Assembly (NCBI GenBank): GCA_022483465.1 | Contig: JAKVNF010000004.1 | Location: 371,713-435,712 of the forward strand | Length of the DNA stretch: 64,000 nucleotides | Reading direction: 5' to 3' | DNA from: Lachnospiraceae bacterium | Lineage (GTDB): Bacteria > Bacillota > Clostridia > Lachnospirales > Lachnospiraceae | Part shown: piece by piece, positions 41,739 through 49,765 of the stretch | Position numbering within the stretch: position 1 is the first letter of the stretch | Layout of the letters: each line of letters opens with the position of its first letter | Translations under genes and position numbers: made by a program | The notes under the pieces: model-generated | The model's input: the letters and a program-made list of their open reading frames with translations, nothing else | Databases searched by the model: none | What the model was told of the DNA's origin: nothing

Positions 41739-43226
41739 TCAGATCCTCTTGTACGGATTTCTGGATGCATCCATGATCTTTAGGAAAAAGTACTCATCAT
41801 CTGGAAGGCCATAGGCTTTCCTGCGAATGACCTTGATGTGTGCGTTGATCCCCTCTATCTTCCCGGAGCTGATCGGATAGAGCCCGTATCCCACAATGCC
41901 GTCAAAGTGGTTCTCAATGAGCCTGGCAAACCAGAGAAAGTGCTCATTTTTCGTGCCCCTGCACCAGTCGATGATATCTGTAAACTTCTCGATCATCGTC
42001 GCCTGATTGGCTGAGGCATATGCTTCCTGCATGGCCTGCTTGATCAGATCACAGGTGAACAGCAGCTTGTTCGAGTTGATGATGTCGTCGTATCGCCGCT
42101 CGAAATCGTCATGGGTATGCCTGTAATCGGTCGTACCGAAGATCGCAGATCCCTTGCGGCACACCTTGCCCTCACGGGCTTCCTGATCGTGTTTCTGCAG
42201 GGACTCCCTGCTGGCACAGAGTATCTTCCTTGACCCCTTCAGAACAGTAGCTTCCTCGACCAGGCCTTCCTTCTTCAGGCGGATCTGTTCCTCCTTCCGA
42301 ACCTCGGCAATGACCTTCTCGTTGAAGTTCTTGACGATGTGGAAATGATCATAAACGATCTGGATCCAACCGCATTTTGCCTTGAAAGCCTCCTGGAAGT
42401 CGCTGTTCATATCCATGGCAACGGCCTCTACATGATGCATCCAGTCGTCACCCACCAGCTCCATGAATTCTTCTACAACGGCCTTTGTTTTGCCTGCTCG
42501 GATGAACAGCACCGCACCGGTTATCAGGTCTATGATGTGCGTCGCATATTTGTGTCCGTTATGCAGCTTGAACTCGTCAATGGCAAGATACCTTGCATAG
42601 GCGGCAGGCTTTTTGAGCTTGCCATTCTCATCCGCGTAAAGACCCTTCAGACGCTTAAGATCGATCTTCTTGATCGTATTGATGTTGACGCCAGTAATGA
42701 TTGCCGTGTCCGTAAGGGTAAATTCATCCATAGAAAGATAGCGGATGATCAGCTGCTCAAGCTCCTTTGTAATCATCGAATCATCTGCCTTGAACGCGAC
42801 ATCCGGTGTGATGGTCTTGCCACAGAGATTGCATCTCCACTGGTACTTGTCGCACTCAATGATGGTTTGGCATGCCTGAAAGGGAATGTGTTTGATCTTC
42901 GTGTGGTAGGTCTGATTCTTGTACATCCTGCGCCCGCAGCAAGAGCATACAGGATGGTCCAGCTGGTCCAATTTACCGCGCAGAATATAAGCCCTTTTGA
43001 AGGTATTCTCACTCAGTTTGCTCTTCCGCATGGAGTGGAAGGGCCTGACGTCTCGAATAGGAACCTCTTCAACGCTCTCCTGATGGAACCCCGTCAGGTG
43101 GCTTGGGAACATCAGATAGTCATTTTGAGTCCGGGCAGCAAAAGACATTTGCCCATTCGCCTCGGTGTATGTATAATTCTGATTGGCGTTAGTTAAGAAA
43201 CGGGTTGATAAGCGATCGCCTAGCAT
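41739..43226 (-). CDS. ISL3 transposase, 5' end rebuilt by a MITE
   Basis: The frame has 495 codons. From about residue 15 it is a normal ISL3 transposase: zinc-binding CSCCGRRMYKN and CNLCGKTITP, helix-turn-helix near DTAIITGVNINTIKKID, then the DDE core with Asp in YLAIDEFKL, Asp in VAMDMNSDF and Glu in SSGKIEGINAHIK. The native ATG (43501-43503, behind AAAAGGAAACC) is cut off: the MITE sits three bases after it. The present first 14 residues MLGDRLSTRFLTNA are read from the MITE end, in frame. Whether this internal ATG is translated is unknown. Confidence 0.85.
   Translation of the reverse strand: MLGDRLSTRFLTNANQNYTYTEANGQMSFAARTQNDYLMFPSHLTGFHQESVEEVPIRDVRPFHSMRKSKLSENTFKRAYILRGKLDQLDHPVCSCCGRRMYKNQTYHTKIKHIPFQACQTIIECDKYQWRCNLCGKTITPDVAFKADDSMITKELEQLIIRYLSMDEFTLTDTAIITGVNINTIKKIDLKRLKGLYADENGKLKKPAAYARYLAIDEFKLHNGHKYATHIIDLITGAVLFIRAGKTKAVVEEFMELVGDDWMHHVEAVAMDMNSDFQEAFKAKCGWIQIVYDHFHIVKNFNEKVIAEVRKEEQIRLKKEGLVEEATVLKGSRKILCASRESLQKHDQEAREGKVCRKGSAIFGTTDYRHTHDDFERRYDDIINSNKLLFTCDLIKQAMQEAYASANQATMIEKFTDIIDWCRGTKNEHFLWFARLIENHFDGIVGYGLYPISSGKIEGINAHIKVIRRKAYGLPDDEYFFLKIMDASRNPYKRI
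43177..43184. repeat. MITE copy 1 target-site duplication, left
   Basis: TTCTGATT, repeated at 43493-43500. Confidence 0.9.
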
Positions 43227-43492
43227 GAGACCACTAATACCTCACTTTGAGCTCGAGCTGGGTACACTCCTATCCGTGCTGTGTTGCATCATGTAACAAA
43301 GCATCACCTAGATTGCCTAAACACATACACTCACTTGCCGAGTATGTGACTATAAATAACAAGATAGGCATTATGCGGAGAAGAAAAGAGCTCCAAATGG
43401 GGATTCTATATCTTCATCGGACATTATCGCGTCGAGAGTTCACCATGGAGGTTGTGGTATGGAACCCATCAACCCGGTTCTTTACTAACGCC
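43185..43492. mobile_element. 308-bp MITE, copy 1, inside the ISL3 transposase gene
   Basis: 25-bp terminal inverted repeats starting GGCGTTAGTTAAGAA / GGCGTTAGTAAAGAA with two mismatches, flanked by 8-bp duplications TTCTGATT. No transposase is encoded. Same length as, and apparently identical to, the copy at 47295-47602. Its ends differ from those of the host ISL3 element, so another transposase must move it. Confidence 0.9.
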
Positions 43493-43666
43493 TTCTGATT
43501 CATAAGAGGTTTCCTTTTTATCCCGTATTGCATATCTTGGGCGACGTGCAATCGAGATGATATCAGGAAATCTCTTTTTGTAAATAGATGATATTCTCTA
43601 TAGGCTGCCTTCTTTTAGTGCATCACACAAGAAAAATGAAAGACCCAAAAAAATTGAAATTTCCGG

Positions 43667-43714
43667 TTGACAGATGGGACCTCGTCCGATATCTTAGATT
43701 TAGAATAATTCTAA
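43667..43714 (+). promoter_or_regulatory. perR promoter with PerR box
   Basis: TTGACA (43667-43672), 17-bp spacer, TATCTT (43690-43695), followed by the perfect 7-1-7 palindrome TTAGAATAATTCTAA (43700-43714), a close match to the PerR consensus. Confidence 0.82.
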
Positions 43715-43738
43715 TTCAAAAAGGAAAGGGAAATCGCA

Positions 43739-44113
43739 ATGGCAAGATACCAGCAGATCATTGAGGAGCTCATCCTCACAGGCGGGCGGCACCTGACCGC
43801 CGAGCAGATCTATCTTCGGCTCAAGGAGAGCCATCCCTCGCTGGTCCTCGCCACGGTCTACAACAACCTGAACGAGCTGACCAGGCAGGGAAAGATCCGC
43901 CGCATCAGCCTGGAGGGCTTTCCGGACCGGTACGATGCACCCACCCGGCACGACCACCTGGTCTGCACGGTGTGCGGCGGCCTGACCGATCTTCCCCTTC
44001 CGGATCTGACGGAGTGGATTGAGCAGCAGACCAAGACCCCGATCGAGGGGTATGATCTGAAGATCCACTGGGTATGTCCCAAGTGCCGGGCGGCACAGGG
44101 AACAACGGCCTGA
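43739..44113 (+). CDS. perR: Fur-family peroxide regulator, PerR-like
   Basis: A 124-residue metalloregulator. The winged helix has LTAEQIYLRLKESHPSLVLATVYNNL; the regulatory metal site is expected around DRYDAPTRHDHLVC; and two CxxC pairs (CTVCGG, CPKCRA) form the structural zinc site. It is short at the N-terminus relative to Bacillus PerR. RBS AAAGGAAAGGG precedes the ATG. A PerR box in its own promoter and the downstream ahpC-ahpF-like genes support peroxide sensing over iron or zinc sensing. Confidence 0.9.
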   Translation: MARYQQIIEELILTGGRHLTAEQIYLRLKESHPSLVLATVYNNLNELTRQGKIRRISLEGFPDRYDAPTRHDHLVCTVCGGLTDLPLPDLTEWIEQQTKTPIEGYDLKIHWVCPKCRAAQGTTA

Positions 44114-44120
44114 CATAATA

Positions 44121-44153
44121 GGCGGATGCCTGCACGACATCCGCCATCTTTTT
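44121..44153 (+). terminator. Terminator after perR
   Basis: Stem GGCGGATG / CATCCGCC, then ATCTTTTT. Confidence 0.85.
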
Positions 44154-44213
44154 CCCCGTCAGGTTAGTTACATTTAATATTTATTACAGTTTATAAACAA
44201 GGAGGGCAAGATT

Positions 44214-44777
44214 ATGTCGATGATCAACAAGGAAGTTTCTGATTTTTCCGTACAGGCCTACGTGGACGGCGGTTTCCGCACCGTCACCAAGAAGGACATC
44301 CTGGGTTCCTGGAGCCTGTTCTTCTTCTATCCCGCAGATTTCACCTTTGTTTGCCCGACGGAGCTGGAGGATCTGCAGAACCGGTACGAGGACTTCAAGA
44401 AGGCGGGCTGCGAGATCTACTCCGTCTCCTGCGACAGCCACTTCGTGCACAAGGCCTGGCATGACCACTCGGACCGTATCGGAAAGGTGACCTATCCGAT
44501 GCTGGCCGATCCCACCCACGCCCTCGCAAAGGACTTTGACGTCCTCATCGAGGCCGATGGCATGGCAGAGCGGGGAAGCTTTCTCGTGAACCCCGAGGGA
44601 AAGATCGTGGTCTACGAGGTGAACGCCGGCGGCATCGGCCGCAACGCGGATGAGCTTCTGCGCCGCCTGCAGGCTGCCCAGTTCGTGGCAGAGCACGGCG
44701 ACCAGGTTTGCCCCGCCAAGTGGCAGCCGGGCGCCAAGACTCTCAAGCCGACGCTGGATCTGGTTGGCGCACTCTGA
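44214..44777 (+). CDS. ahpC: Alkyl hydroperoxide reductase peroxidase subunit (2-Cys peroxiredoxin)
   Basis: A 187-residue AhpC. Peroxidatic cysteine in FTFVCPTELEDL, resolving cysteine in DQVCPAKWQPG. It reduces H2O2 and organic peroxides in the cytoplasm using electrons from the flavoprotein encoded next. RBS ACAAGGAGGGC is strong. The upstream gap contains the perR terminator and AT-rich promoter sequence; no clean second PerR box was found there. Confidence 0.97.
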   Translation: MSMINKEVSDFSVQAYVDGGFRTVTKKDILGSWSLFFFYPADFTFVCPTELEDLQNRYEDFKKAGCEIYSVSCDSHFVHKAWHDHSDRIGKVTYPMLADPTHALAKDFDVLIEADGMAERGSFLVNPEGKIVVYEVNAGGIGRNADELLRRLQAAQFVAEHGDQVCPAKWQPGAKTLKPTLDLVGAL

Positions 44778-44803
44778 TTTTTTGGGGGAAGGAGCACCCG
44801 CGT

Positions 44804-46426
44804 ATGGAAAATAACAAGCAATTTTATGACGCGGTGGTCATCGGCGGCGGGCCGGCAGGCCTGACCGCCGGGCTCTACCTCGCAAGGGCAAAATACCGCG
44901 TACTGGTCATTGAGAAGGAGGTCTTCGGCGGCCAGATCACCATCACCGCCGAGGTCGTGAACTTTCCGGGGAGCGGGCCCGTCAGCGGCACCGAGCTCAC
45001 CCGGCGCATGCAGGAGCAGGCGGAGCACTTCGGCTGCGAGTTCCTGCGGGCCAACGTGGAGAAGATCGACGCCTCCGGCGCGGTGCGGCAGGTGGTGACG
45101 GACCGGGGCACCTTCGAGTGCCTTGGCATCGTCCTTGCCACCGGCGCCCACCCCAGACCCGCCGGATTTGAGGGGGAGCAGACCTTCCGGGGCCACGGCG
45201 TCGCGTACTGCGCGACCTGTGACGGGGCCTTCTTTGCCGGAAAGGAGATCTTCGTCATCGGGGGCGGCTTTGCCGCTGCCGAGGAGGCGGTCTTTCTGAC
45301 CAAGTTTGCCTCCCACGTGACGATCCTGATCCGGGGAGCAGACTTCACCTGCGCCAGAGCCACGGCGGACCAGGCGCGCAGCAATCCCAGGATCACCGTG
45401 CTCACAAATGTGGCGGTGACCGAGGTTGCCGGCGACAGCCTGCCCCGCTCGATCACCTGGAAGAACCTGGAGACCGGGGAGGTCACAAGCTGGGCACCTA
45501 AGCAGGGCGGCACCTTTGGCGTCTTTGTCTTTGCGGGCTACCAGCCCTCCACCGATCTCATCGCGGGGATCGCGGATCGGAACCCGCAGGGCTACGTCCT
45601 GACCGACCGGAACCAGCAGACCTCCTGCCCCGGGATCTACGCGGCAGGGGATGTTTGCGACAAGCCCCTGCGCCAGGCCGTGACCGCAGCGGGGGACGGC
45701 GCCACCGCCGCCACCGAGCTGGAGCGGTACCTGGCAAAGATGCAGAAGGAGACCGGCCGCCGGGGCGAGGCGCCGAAGGTGAAAAGCGACGCGCCCAGAG
45801 AGGAGGCACCTTCCGCCTCCAACGGAAATGAACTCTTTTCCGAAGAGATGAAGGGGCAGCTCCGCTCTGTCTTTGACAAAATGGAAGCACCGCTCACCCT
45901 GGAGCTTGCCCTGGATGGGAGCGATCTCTCCGCAGAGCTTCGCCAGTACATGGAGTTTCTTGCCGGGCTGACCGACAAGCTCTCGGTCACCGTCTCGGAT
46001 GCGCCCGGAGAGGATCTCCCGCTCGTTCGGGTCCTTTGCGCCGACGGGTCCTGGACCGGTCTCTCCTTCCACGGCGTTCCGGGCGGACATGAGTTCACCT
46101 CCTTCGTTCTGGGGCTCTACAATGCCTCGGGCCCGGGACAGCAGCTGGATGCCGACACCCTGGACAAGATCCGCGCCCTGGACCATCCGGTCCGGATGCA
46201 GATCCTGGTCTCCCTCTCCTGCACCATGTGCCCGGAGCTGGTGACCGCGGCCCAGCGGATCGCCACACTCTCCCCCAAGGTCCAGGCGGAGGTCTACGAC
46301 CTCGCCCGCTACCCCGCTATGAAAGAGAAGTGGAACGTCATGAGCGTCCCCTGCATGGTGATCAACGATGGGGAACAGGTCCTCTTTGGCAAAAAGAGCG
46401 CGGCCGAACTGGCAGCTGTGATCTGA
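44804..46426 (+). CDS. AhpF-like flavoprotein disulfide reductase with C-terminal thioredoxin-fold domain
   Basis: A 540-residue protein. About residues 1-310 are a thioredoxin-reductase module: FAD motif VVIGGGPAGLTAGLYLARAK, redox-active CATC in VAYCATCDGAFF, NAD(P)H motif VIGGGFAAAEEA, and the FAD-binding GIYAAGDVCDKPLRQA. After a linker, about residues 345-540 match the double-thioredoxin-fold domain that E. coli AhpF has at its N-terminus, with redox CxxC in SCTMCPELVTAA. The domain order is reversed relative to classical AhpF. It lies 26 bp behind ahpC and is its likely reductase. Confidence 0.92.
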   Translation: MENNKQFYDAVVIGGGPAGLTAGLYLARAKYRVLVIEKEVFGGQITITAEVVNFPGSGPVSGTELTRRMQEQAEHFGCEFLRANVEKIDASGAVRQVVTDRGTFECLGIVLATGAHPRPAGFEGEQTFRGHGVAYCATCDGAFFAGKEIFVIGGGFAAAEEAVFLTKFASHVTILIRGADFTCARATADQARSNPRITVLTNVAVTEVAGDSLPRSITWKNLETGEVTSWAPKQGGTFGVFVFAGYQPSTDLIAGIADRNPQGYVLTDRNQQTSCPGIYAAGDVCDKPLRQAVTAAGDGATAATELERYLAKMQKETGRRGEAPKVKSDAPREEAPSASNGNELFSEEMKGQLRSVFDKMEAPLTLELALDGSDLSAELRQYMEFLAGLTDKLSVTVSDAPGEDLPLVRVLCADGSWTGLSFHGVPGGHEFTSFVLGLYNASGPGQQLDADTLDKIRALDHPVRMQILVSLSCTMCPELVTAAQRIATLSPKVQAEVYDLARYPAMKEKWNVMSVPCMVINDGEQVLFGKKSAAELAAVI

Positions 46427-46444
46427 ATACTCGCTTTTTGCGGC

Positions 46445-46491
46445 AAACGGCCCCGAAAGTGCTGCTTCCTGCAGCGCCCCGGGGCCGTTTT
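46445..46491 (+). terminator. Terminator after the ahpC-ahpF-like operon
   Basis: Stem AAACGGCCCCG / CGGGGCCGTTT with additional inner pairing and a T tail. Confidence 0.8.
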
Positions 46492-46580
46492 GCGTGCTAA
46501 TATTTGTATCTTTCCCGCTCCTGTGCTACCGTAGAGCCGCTGTCTGTGATTTTGGCAGCGCTTCTCTCGGAGGTTTGAAC

Positions 46581-47219
46581 ATGCAAAAATTGCTACGTGC
46601 TGTCTTTTACTTTTCGGGTCTTATCATCCTCTCCCTGGGGATCATCCTGAACACCAAGTCCGCCTTCGGCGTGACACCCATCATCTCCATCGCCTACTGC
46701 CTCTCCCTTCTGCACAACTGGAACTTCGGCAACGCCTCGTTTGTCATGTACTGCGTGCTGGCCGTGATCGAGTACCTCGTCAAGGGAAAGCGCTTCCGCG
46801 CCATTGACCTTTTGCAGATTCCCCTCTCGGTGGTGCTGACCCGCTTCTTCAACCTCTTCGGCGCGGTACTGCCGGATGTCACCTCACTCCCCGCGAGGAT
46901 CCTGTGCCTGATTCTTGGCATCGCCCTCACCGGGATCGGCGCCGCGATGAACGTCGACACCCGCCTCATCCCCAACCCCGGGGACGGCATTGTCCAGGCC
47001 ATCGCGGACCGGCTCGGCAAAAAGATGGGCAATGTGAAGAACGTCTTTGATCTCTTCTGCGTCACCCTGACCATCCTGCTGGGTGTTGTCTCCACCGGCC
47101 ACCCCGTGGGCGTCGGCATCGGCACCATCGCCGCGATGATCGGCGTCGGCCGCTTCATCTGGATCTACAACCGCCTGTTCCAGCAAAAACAGCTCCAGCT
47201 CACCGGCGTGGAGGCGTAA
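46581..47219 (+). CDS. YczE/YitT-type integral membrane protein
   Basis: A 212-residue membrane protein with five or six hydrophobic helices. Typical family segments: LGIILNTKSAFGVTPIISI, TGIGAAMNVDTRLIPNPGDG and GVGIGTIAAMIGVGRFI. Function is unknown; relatives occur near regulators and have been suggested as small-molecule transporters. RBS CGGAGG precedes the ATG at 46581. Its terminator directly abuts MITE copy 2. Confidence 0.8.
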   Translation: MQKLLRAVFYFSGLIILSLGIILNTKSAFGVTPIISIAYCLSLLHNWNFGNASFVMYCVLAVIEYLVKGKRFRAIDLLQIPLSVVLTRFFNLFGAVLPDVTSLPARILCLILGIALTGIGAAMNVDTRLIPNPGDGIVQAIADRLGKKMGNVKNVFDLFCVTLTILLGVVSTGHPVGVGIGTIAAMIGVGRFIWIYNRLFQQKQLQLTGVEA

Positions 47220-47257
47220 GCCGGGTAAAAATCGAATCGTTTCCCTCTTCAGGGCCC

Positions 47258-47289
47258 AAAAAGCGGCGTGCCGATGCACGCCGCTTTTC
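47258..47289 (+). terminator. Terminator after the YczE-like gene
   Basis: Perfect stem AAGCGGCGTGC-CGAT-GCACGCCGCTT with TTTT. The MITE target duplication overlaps its last bases. Confidence 0.88.
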
Positions 47290-47294
47290 CTGAA
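47287..47294. repeat. MITE copy 2 target-site duplication, left
   Basis: TTCCTGAA, repeated at 47603-47610. Confidence 0.9.
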
Positions 47295-47602
47295 GGCGTT
47301 AGTTAAGAAACGGGTTGATAAGCGATCGCCTAGCATGAGACCACTAATACCTCACTTTGAGCTCGAGCTGGGTACACTCCTATCCGTGCTGTGTTGCATC
47401 ATGTAACAAAGCATCACCTAGATTGCCTAAACACATACACTCACTTGCCGAGTATGTGACTATAAATAACAAGATAGGCATTATGCGGAGAAGAAAAGAG
47501 CTCCAAATGGGGATTCTATATCTTCATCGGACATTATCGCGTCGAGAGTTCACCATGGAGGTTGTGGTATGGAACCCATCAACCCGGTTCTTTACTAACG
47601 CC
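47295..47602. mobile_element. 308-bp MITE, copy 2
   Basis: Same length, ends and, by eye, same sequence as copy 1, with its own 8-bp duplication TTCCTGAA. It sits between two convergent genes, the YczE-like gene and azlD, without disrupting either. Confidence 0.92.
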
Positions 47603-47620
47603 TTCCTGAATTTTTACCTG

Positions 47621-47920
47621 TTACAGAAGCTGTGCCAAAAGTACTGCCGCACAGCAGCAGACGGACGTGGCAAAGAGGCCGGCGCCCCGGAATGCCAAAA
47701 GGATTCCCACGGCAAAGGCGATAAGCCCTGCTGCCGGGGACCCGGCATCCGAGAGGATGGCGGGAAAGGTCATCACCGCCAGCGTGACATAGGGGACGTA
47801 GTAGAGAAAGGACCGCACAAAGGAATTTGTGATGGGCTTTCGGAGGATGGTCAGGGGCACGGCCCGGACCGCAAAGGTCACCGCCGCCATCACCAGAATC
47901 TGCATCCATACCTGTGTCAT
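47621..47920 (-). CDS. azlD: Branched-chain amino acid export protein AzlD
   Basis: A 99-residue protein with three or four hydrophobic helices and the AzlD signature AVRAVPLTILRKPITNSFV. It pairs with AzlC to export branched-chain amino acids or analogues. It overlaps azlC by ATGA. Its stop lies 18 bp from MITE copy 2, and no intrinsic terminator is seen before the MITE. Confidence 0.88.
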   Translation of the reverse strand: MTQVWMQILVMAAVTFAVRAVPLTILRKPITNSFVRSFLYYVPYVTLAVMTFPAILSDAGSPAAGLIAFAVGILLAFRGAGLFATSVCCCAAVLLAQLL

Positions 47921-48669
47921 GCGTTCTCCTCCTTCACCGGGAATTTCCATGCCGCCAGCGCGGACAGAATGACCGTCAGCAGAATCGTGCGGGTTCCCCC
48001 CGAGAGGGTCTTCAGAAGCGGCAGCACCGAGCAGGCAAAACTCGCCGCAAAGCTCAGCGCCACCAGGCCTCCCAGCACGCGGCTCTTCCTGCAGGGCGGG
48101 ATGATGACCGCAAGGAACATCCCGTATAGGGCGACGCCGAGCGCCCCCACCAGCACCTGCGGCAGGGCCTGCCCTGCAACCACCCCGGTCATGGTGCCGA
48201 GCGCCCAGCCGGGCAGGGCGAGGAGCATCGCGCCGTAGTAGTAGCACGGGTCGAGCTTTCCCGGCCTTGCGACGGCAAGCCCGAAGAGCTCATCCGTCAC
48301 ATCAAAGCCAATGGCGAGCCGGCTCCCCACGGAGACCTTCGGGGAGAGCTTCTGGGAGAGGGCGCAGCTCATCAGCAGATACCGGGCATTGGCGATCAGC
48401 GTCATGAGGGCCAGCTCCCAGAGCGGCGCCCCGGCGGTGATCATGGCAAGCCCCGCGTACTCCCCCGCGGAGGCGTTGTTGAGCAGGCTCATCCAAAAGC
48501 CCTGCCAAGGCGTCAGGCCCGCCCGCTTCATAGTGATTCCCAGGGCAAAGGACACCGCAAAATATCCCGCCATGACGGGAACGGCATCCCGGATTCCCTC
48601 CCGCATCTGCCGCAGGCCCTCCGGCGCCGCCGAAGCTTTTCTGGCATCCCGCAAGATTCCCTCAGACAT
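47917..48669 (-). CDS. azlC: Branched-chain amino acid permease AzlC
   Basis: A 250-residue membrane protein; PVMAGYFAVSFALGITMKRAG, NASAGEYAGLAMI and NARYLLMSCALSQKL are AzlC hallmarks. Start at 48669 has AAAAGGAGG upstream. Divergent from a LysR gene with a shared operator, so probably LysR-controlled. Confidence 0.92.
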   Translation of the reverse strand: MSEGILRDARKASAAPEGLRQMREGIRDAVPVMAGYFAVSFALGITMKRAGLTPWQGFWMSLLNNASAGEYAGLAMITAGAPLWELALMTLIANARYLLMSCALSQKLSPKVSVGSRLAIGFDVTDELFGLAVARPGKLDPCYYYGAMLLALPGWALGTMTGVVAGQALPQVLVGALGVALYGMFLAVIIPPCRKSRVLGGLVALSFAASFACSVLPLLKTLSGGTRTILLTVILSALAAWKFPVKEENA

Positions 48670-48702
48670 ATCAACGCCTCCTTTTGCCTCCATTATTCCC
48701 CG

Positions 48703-48735
48703 CGCTTTACAATCAGTAAAGCGAATGTTTATAAT
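48703..48735 (+). promoter_or_regulatory. LysR promoter and shared azlC/lysR operator
   Basis: Perfect inverted repeat CGCTTTAC-AATCA-GTAAAGCG (48703-48723) in the divergent region. The plus-strand promoter TTACAA (48707-48712), 17-bp spacer, TATAAT (48730-48735) overlaps it. Confidence 0.7.
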
Positions 48736-48766
48736 GTTTTTATAAGCATTGCTAATGGAGGAACCC

Positions 48767-49654
48767 ATGGACAGCCGCTATCAGATCTTCGTGCACGCCG
48801 TGCGCACCAAATCCTTCACCCGGGCCGCCGAGGAGCTCGGCTACACCCAGTCGGCCGTCAGCCAGGCGGTCCGCTCCCTGGAGCGGGAGCTCTCCACCCG
48901 CCTGATCCTGCGCTCCCACGACGGGATCTCGCTGACGCGGGACGGGGAGTCCTATTTCCCCTACTTCGAGGCGATCGTCGCAGGGGAGGAGGCCCTTGCG
49001 GGCAAGCACCGGGAGATGATGGGACTTGGGGACAGCCTCATCCGGATCGGCACCTTCACCAGTGTCAGCCGGAACCTCCTCCCGCCCCTCGTGCGGAGCT
49101 TTCAGAAGACCTATCCCGCCGCCCGCTTTGTGTTCCGCCAGGGCGAGTACACCTCGATCTGCGAGGACATCCTGCGGGGAAAGCTCGACTTCGGCTTTGT
49201 CTCCCCGGAGTTTGTCTCCGGCCTTGAGACAGAGCCCGTCTACCAGGACACGATGCTGGCGGTCCTTCCGCCCTCCTCTCCGCTTGCGGAAAAGAGCTGC
49301 GTCTCCCTGCAAGAGCTATCCTCCCTCCCCTACATTCTCCTGGATGAGGGGGAGCACAGCATCGCCCTGAAGGCCTTCGCGAAGGCAAAGCTCTCGCCGG
49401 ACATCCGCTTCAAGGTGACGGATGACTACTCGATCCTCGCCATGATCCGGCAGGACATGGGGTACTCCCTGATGTACCGCCTGACCCTGGCGGGCTTTTC
49501 CGAGGGGGTCAGGGTCATCCCGCTGAGGGACCCCATCACCCGGACCATCGCCCTTGGCTGGCGCAACTTTCAGACCCTCCCCTATGCCGCCAGGGCTTTC
49601 ATCGGTCACATCCGGCAGGAGGCACCGGGGATCCTGGCGCACCTGGAGACCTGA
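48767..49654 (+). CDS. LysR-family transcriptional regulator
   Basis: A 295-residue regulator. DNA-binding region KSFTRAAEELGYTQSAVSQA, effector domain with RIGTFTSVSRNLLPPLVRSF. Start at 48767 has GGAGG six bases upstream. Likely controls azlCD through the palindrome in the shared intergenic region; the inducer might be a branched-chain amino acid. Confidence 0.92.
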   Translation: MDSRYQIFVHAVRTKSFTRAAEELGYTQSAVSQAVRSLERELSTRLILRSHDGISLTRDGESYFPYFEAIVAGEEALAGKHREMMGLGDSLIRIGTFTSVSRNLLPPLVRSFQKTYPAARFVFRQGEYTSICEDILRGKLDFGFVSPEFVSGLETEPVYQDTMLAVLPPSSPLAEKSCVSLQELSSLPYILLDEGEHSIALKAFAKAKLSPDIRFKVTDDYSILAMIRQDMGYSLMYRLTLAGFSEGVRVIPLRDPITRTIALGWRNFQTLPYAARAFIGHIRQEAPGILAHLET

Positions 49655-49765
49655 GCGCTGCCGGGAACGAGACTGTCTTGTCAGCACCTGTCAAAACATG
49701 GGATACTCTGCATGACCGCAGACAGCCGCGGCCGGCCATTTCTTCGTGAAAGGAGCACATGCTCT

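Larger units (their letters stand above)
41578..43646 (-). mobile_element. ISL3-family element with a nested MITE
   Basis: Terminal repeats GGCCCTTTCACTTTTTTTGT (left) and GGGTCTTTCATTTTTCTTGT (right, on minus strand), flanked by the 8-bp duplication AAAAAAAT, the ISL3 duplication length. Without the MITE and its duplication the element is about 1.75 kb. It sits between the arsR operon promoter and the perR promoter. Confidence 0.85.

Noticed and set aside
41739-43646. The MITE as a non-autonomous derivative of the surrounding ISL3 element
   Set aside because: The ends differ: GGCGTTAGTT for the MITE against GGCCCTTTCA or GGGTCTTTCA for ISL3.
44154-44213. Second PerR box upstream of ahpC
   Set aside because: The AT-rich sequence there matches the 7-1-7 palindrome only weakly; I could not support a site.
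46884-47336. 150-codon minus frame beginning MLGDRLSTRF
   Set aside because: The shared N-terminus is the MITE end; the remainder is antisense to the YczE-like gene.
43185-47602. The repeated 308-bp units as a CRISPR array or a segmental duplication
   Set aside because: They are two dispersed copies with inverted ends and separate 8-bp duplications, which is diagnostic of transposition.
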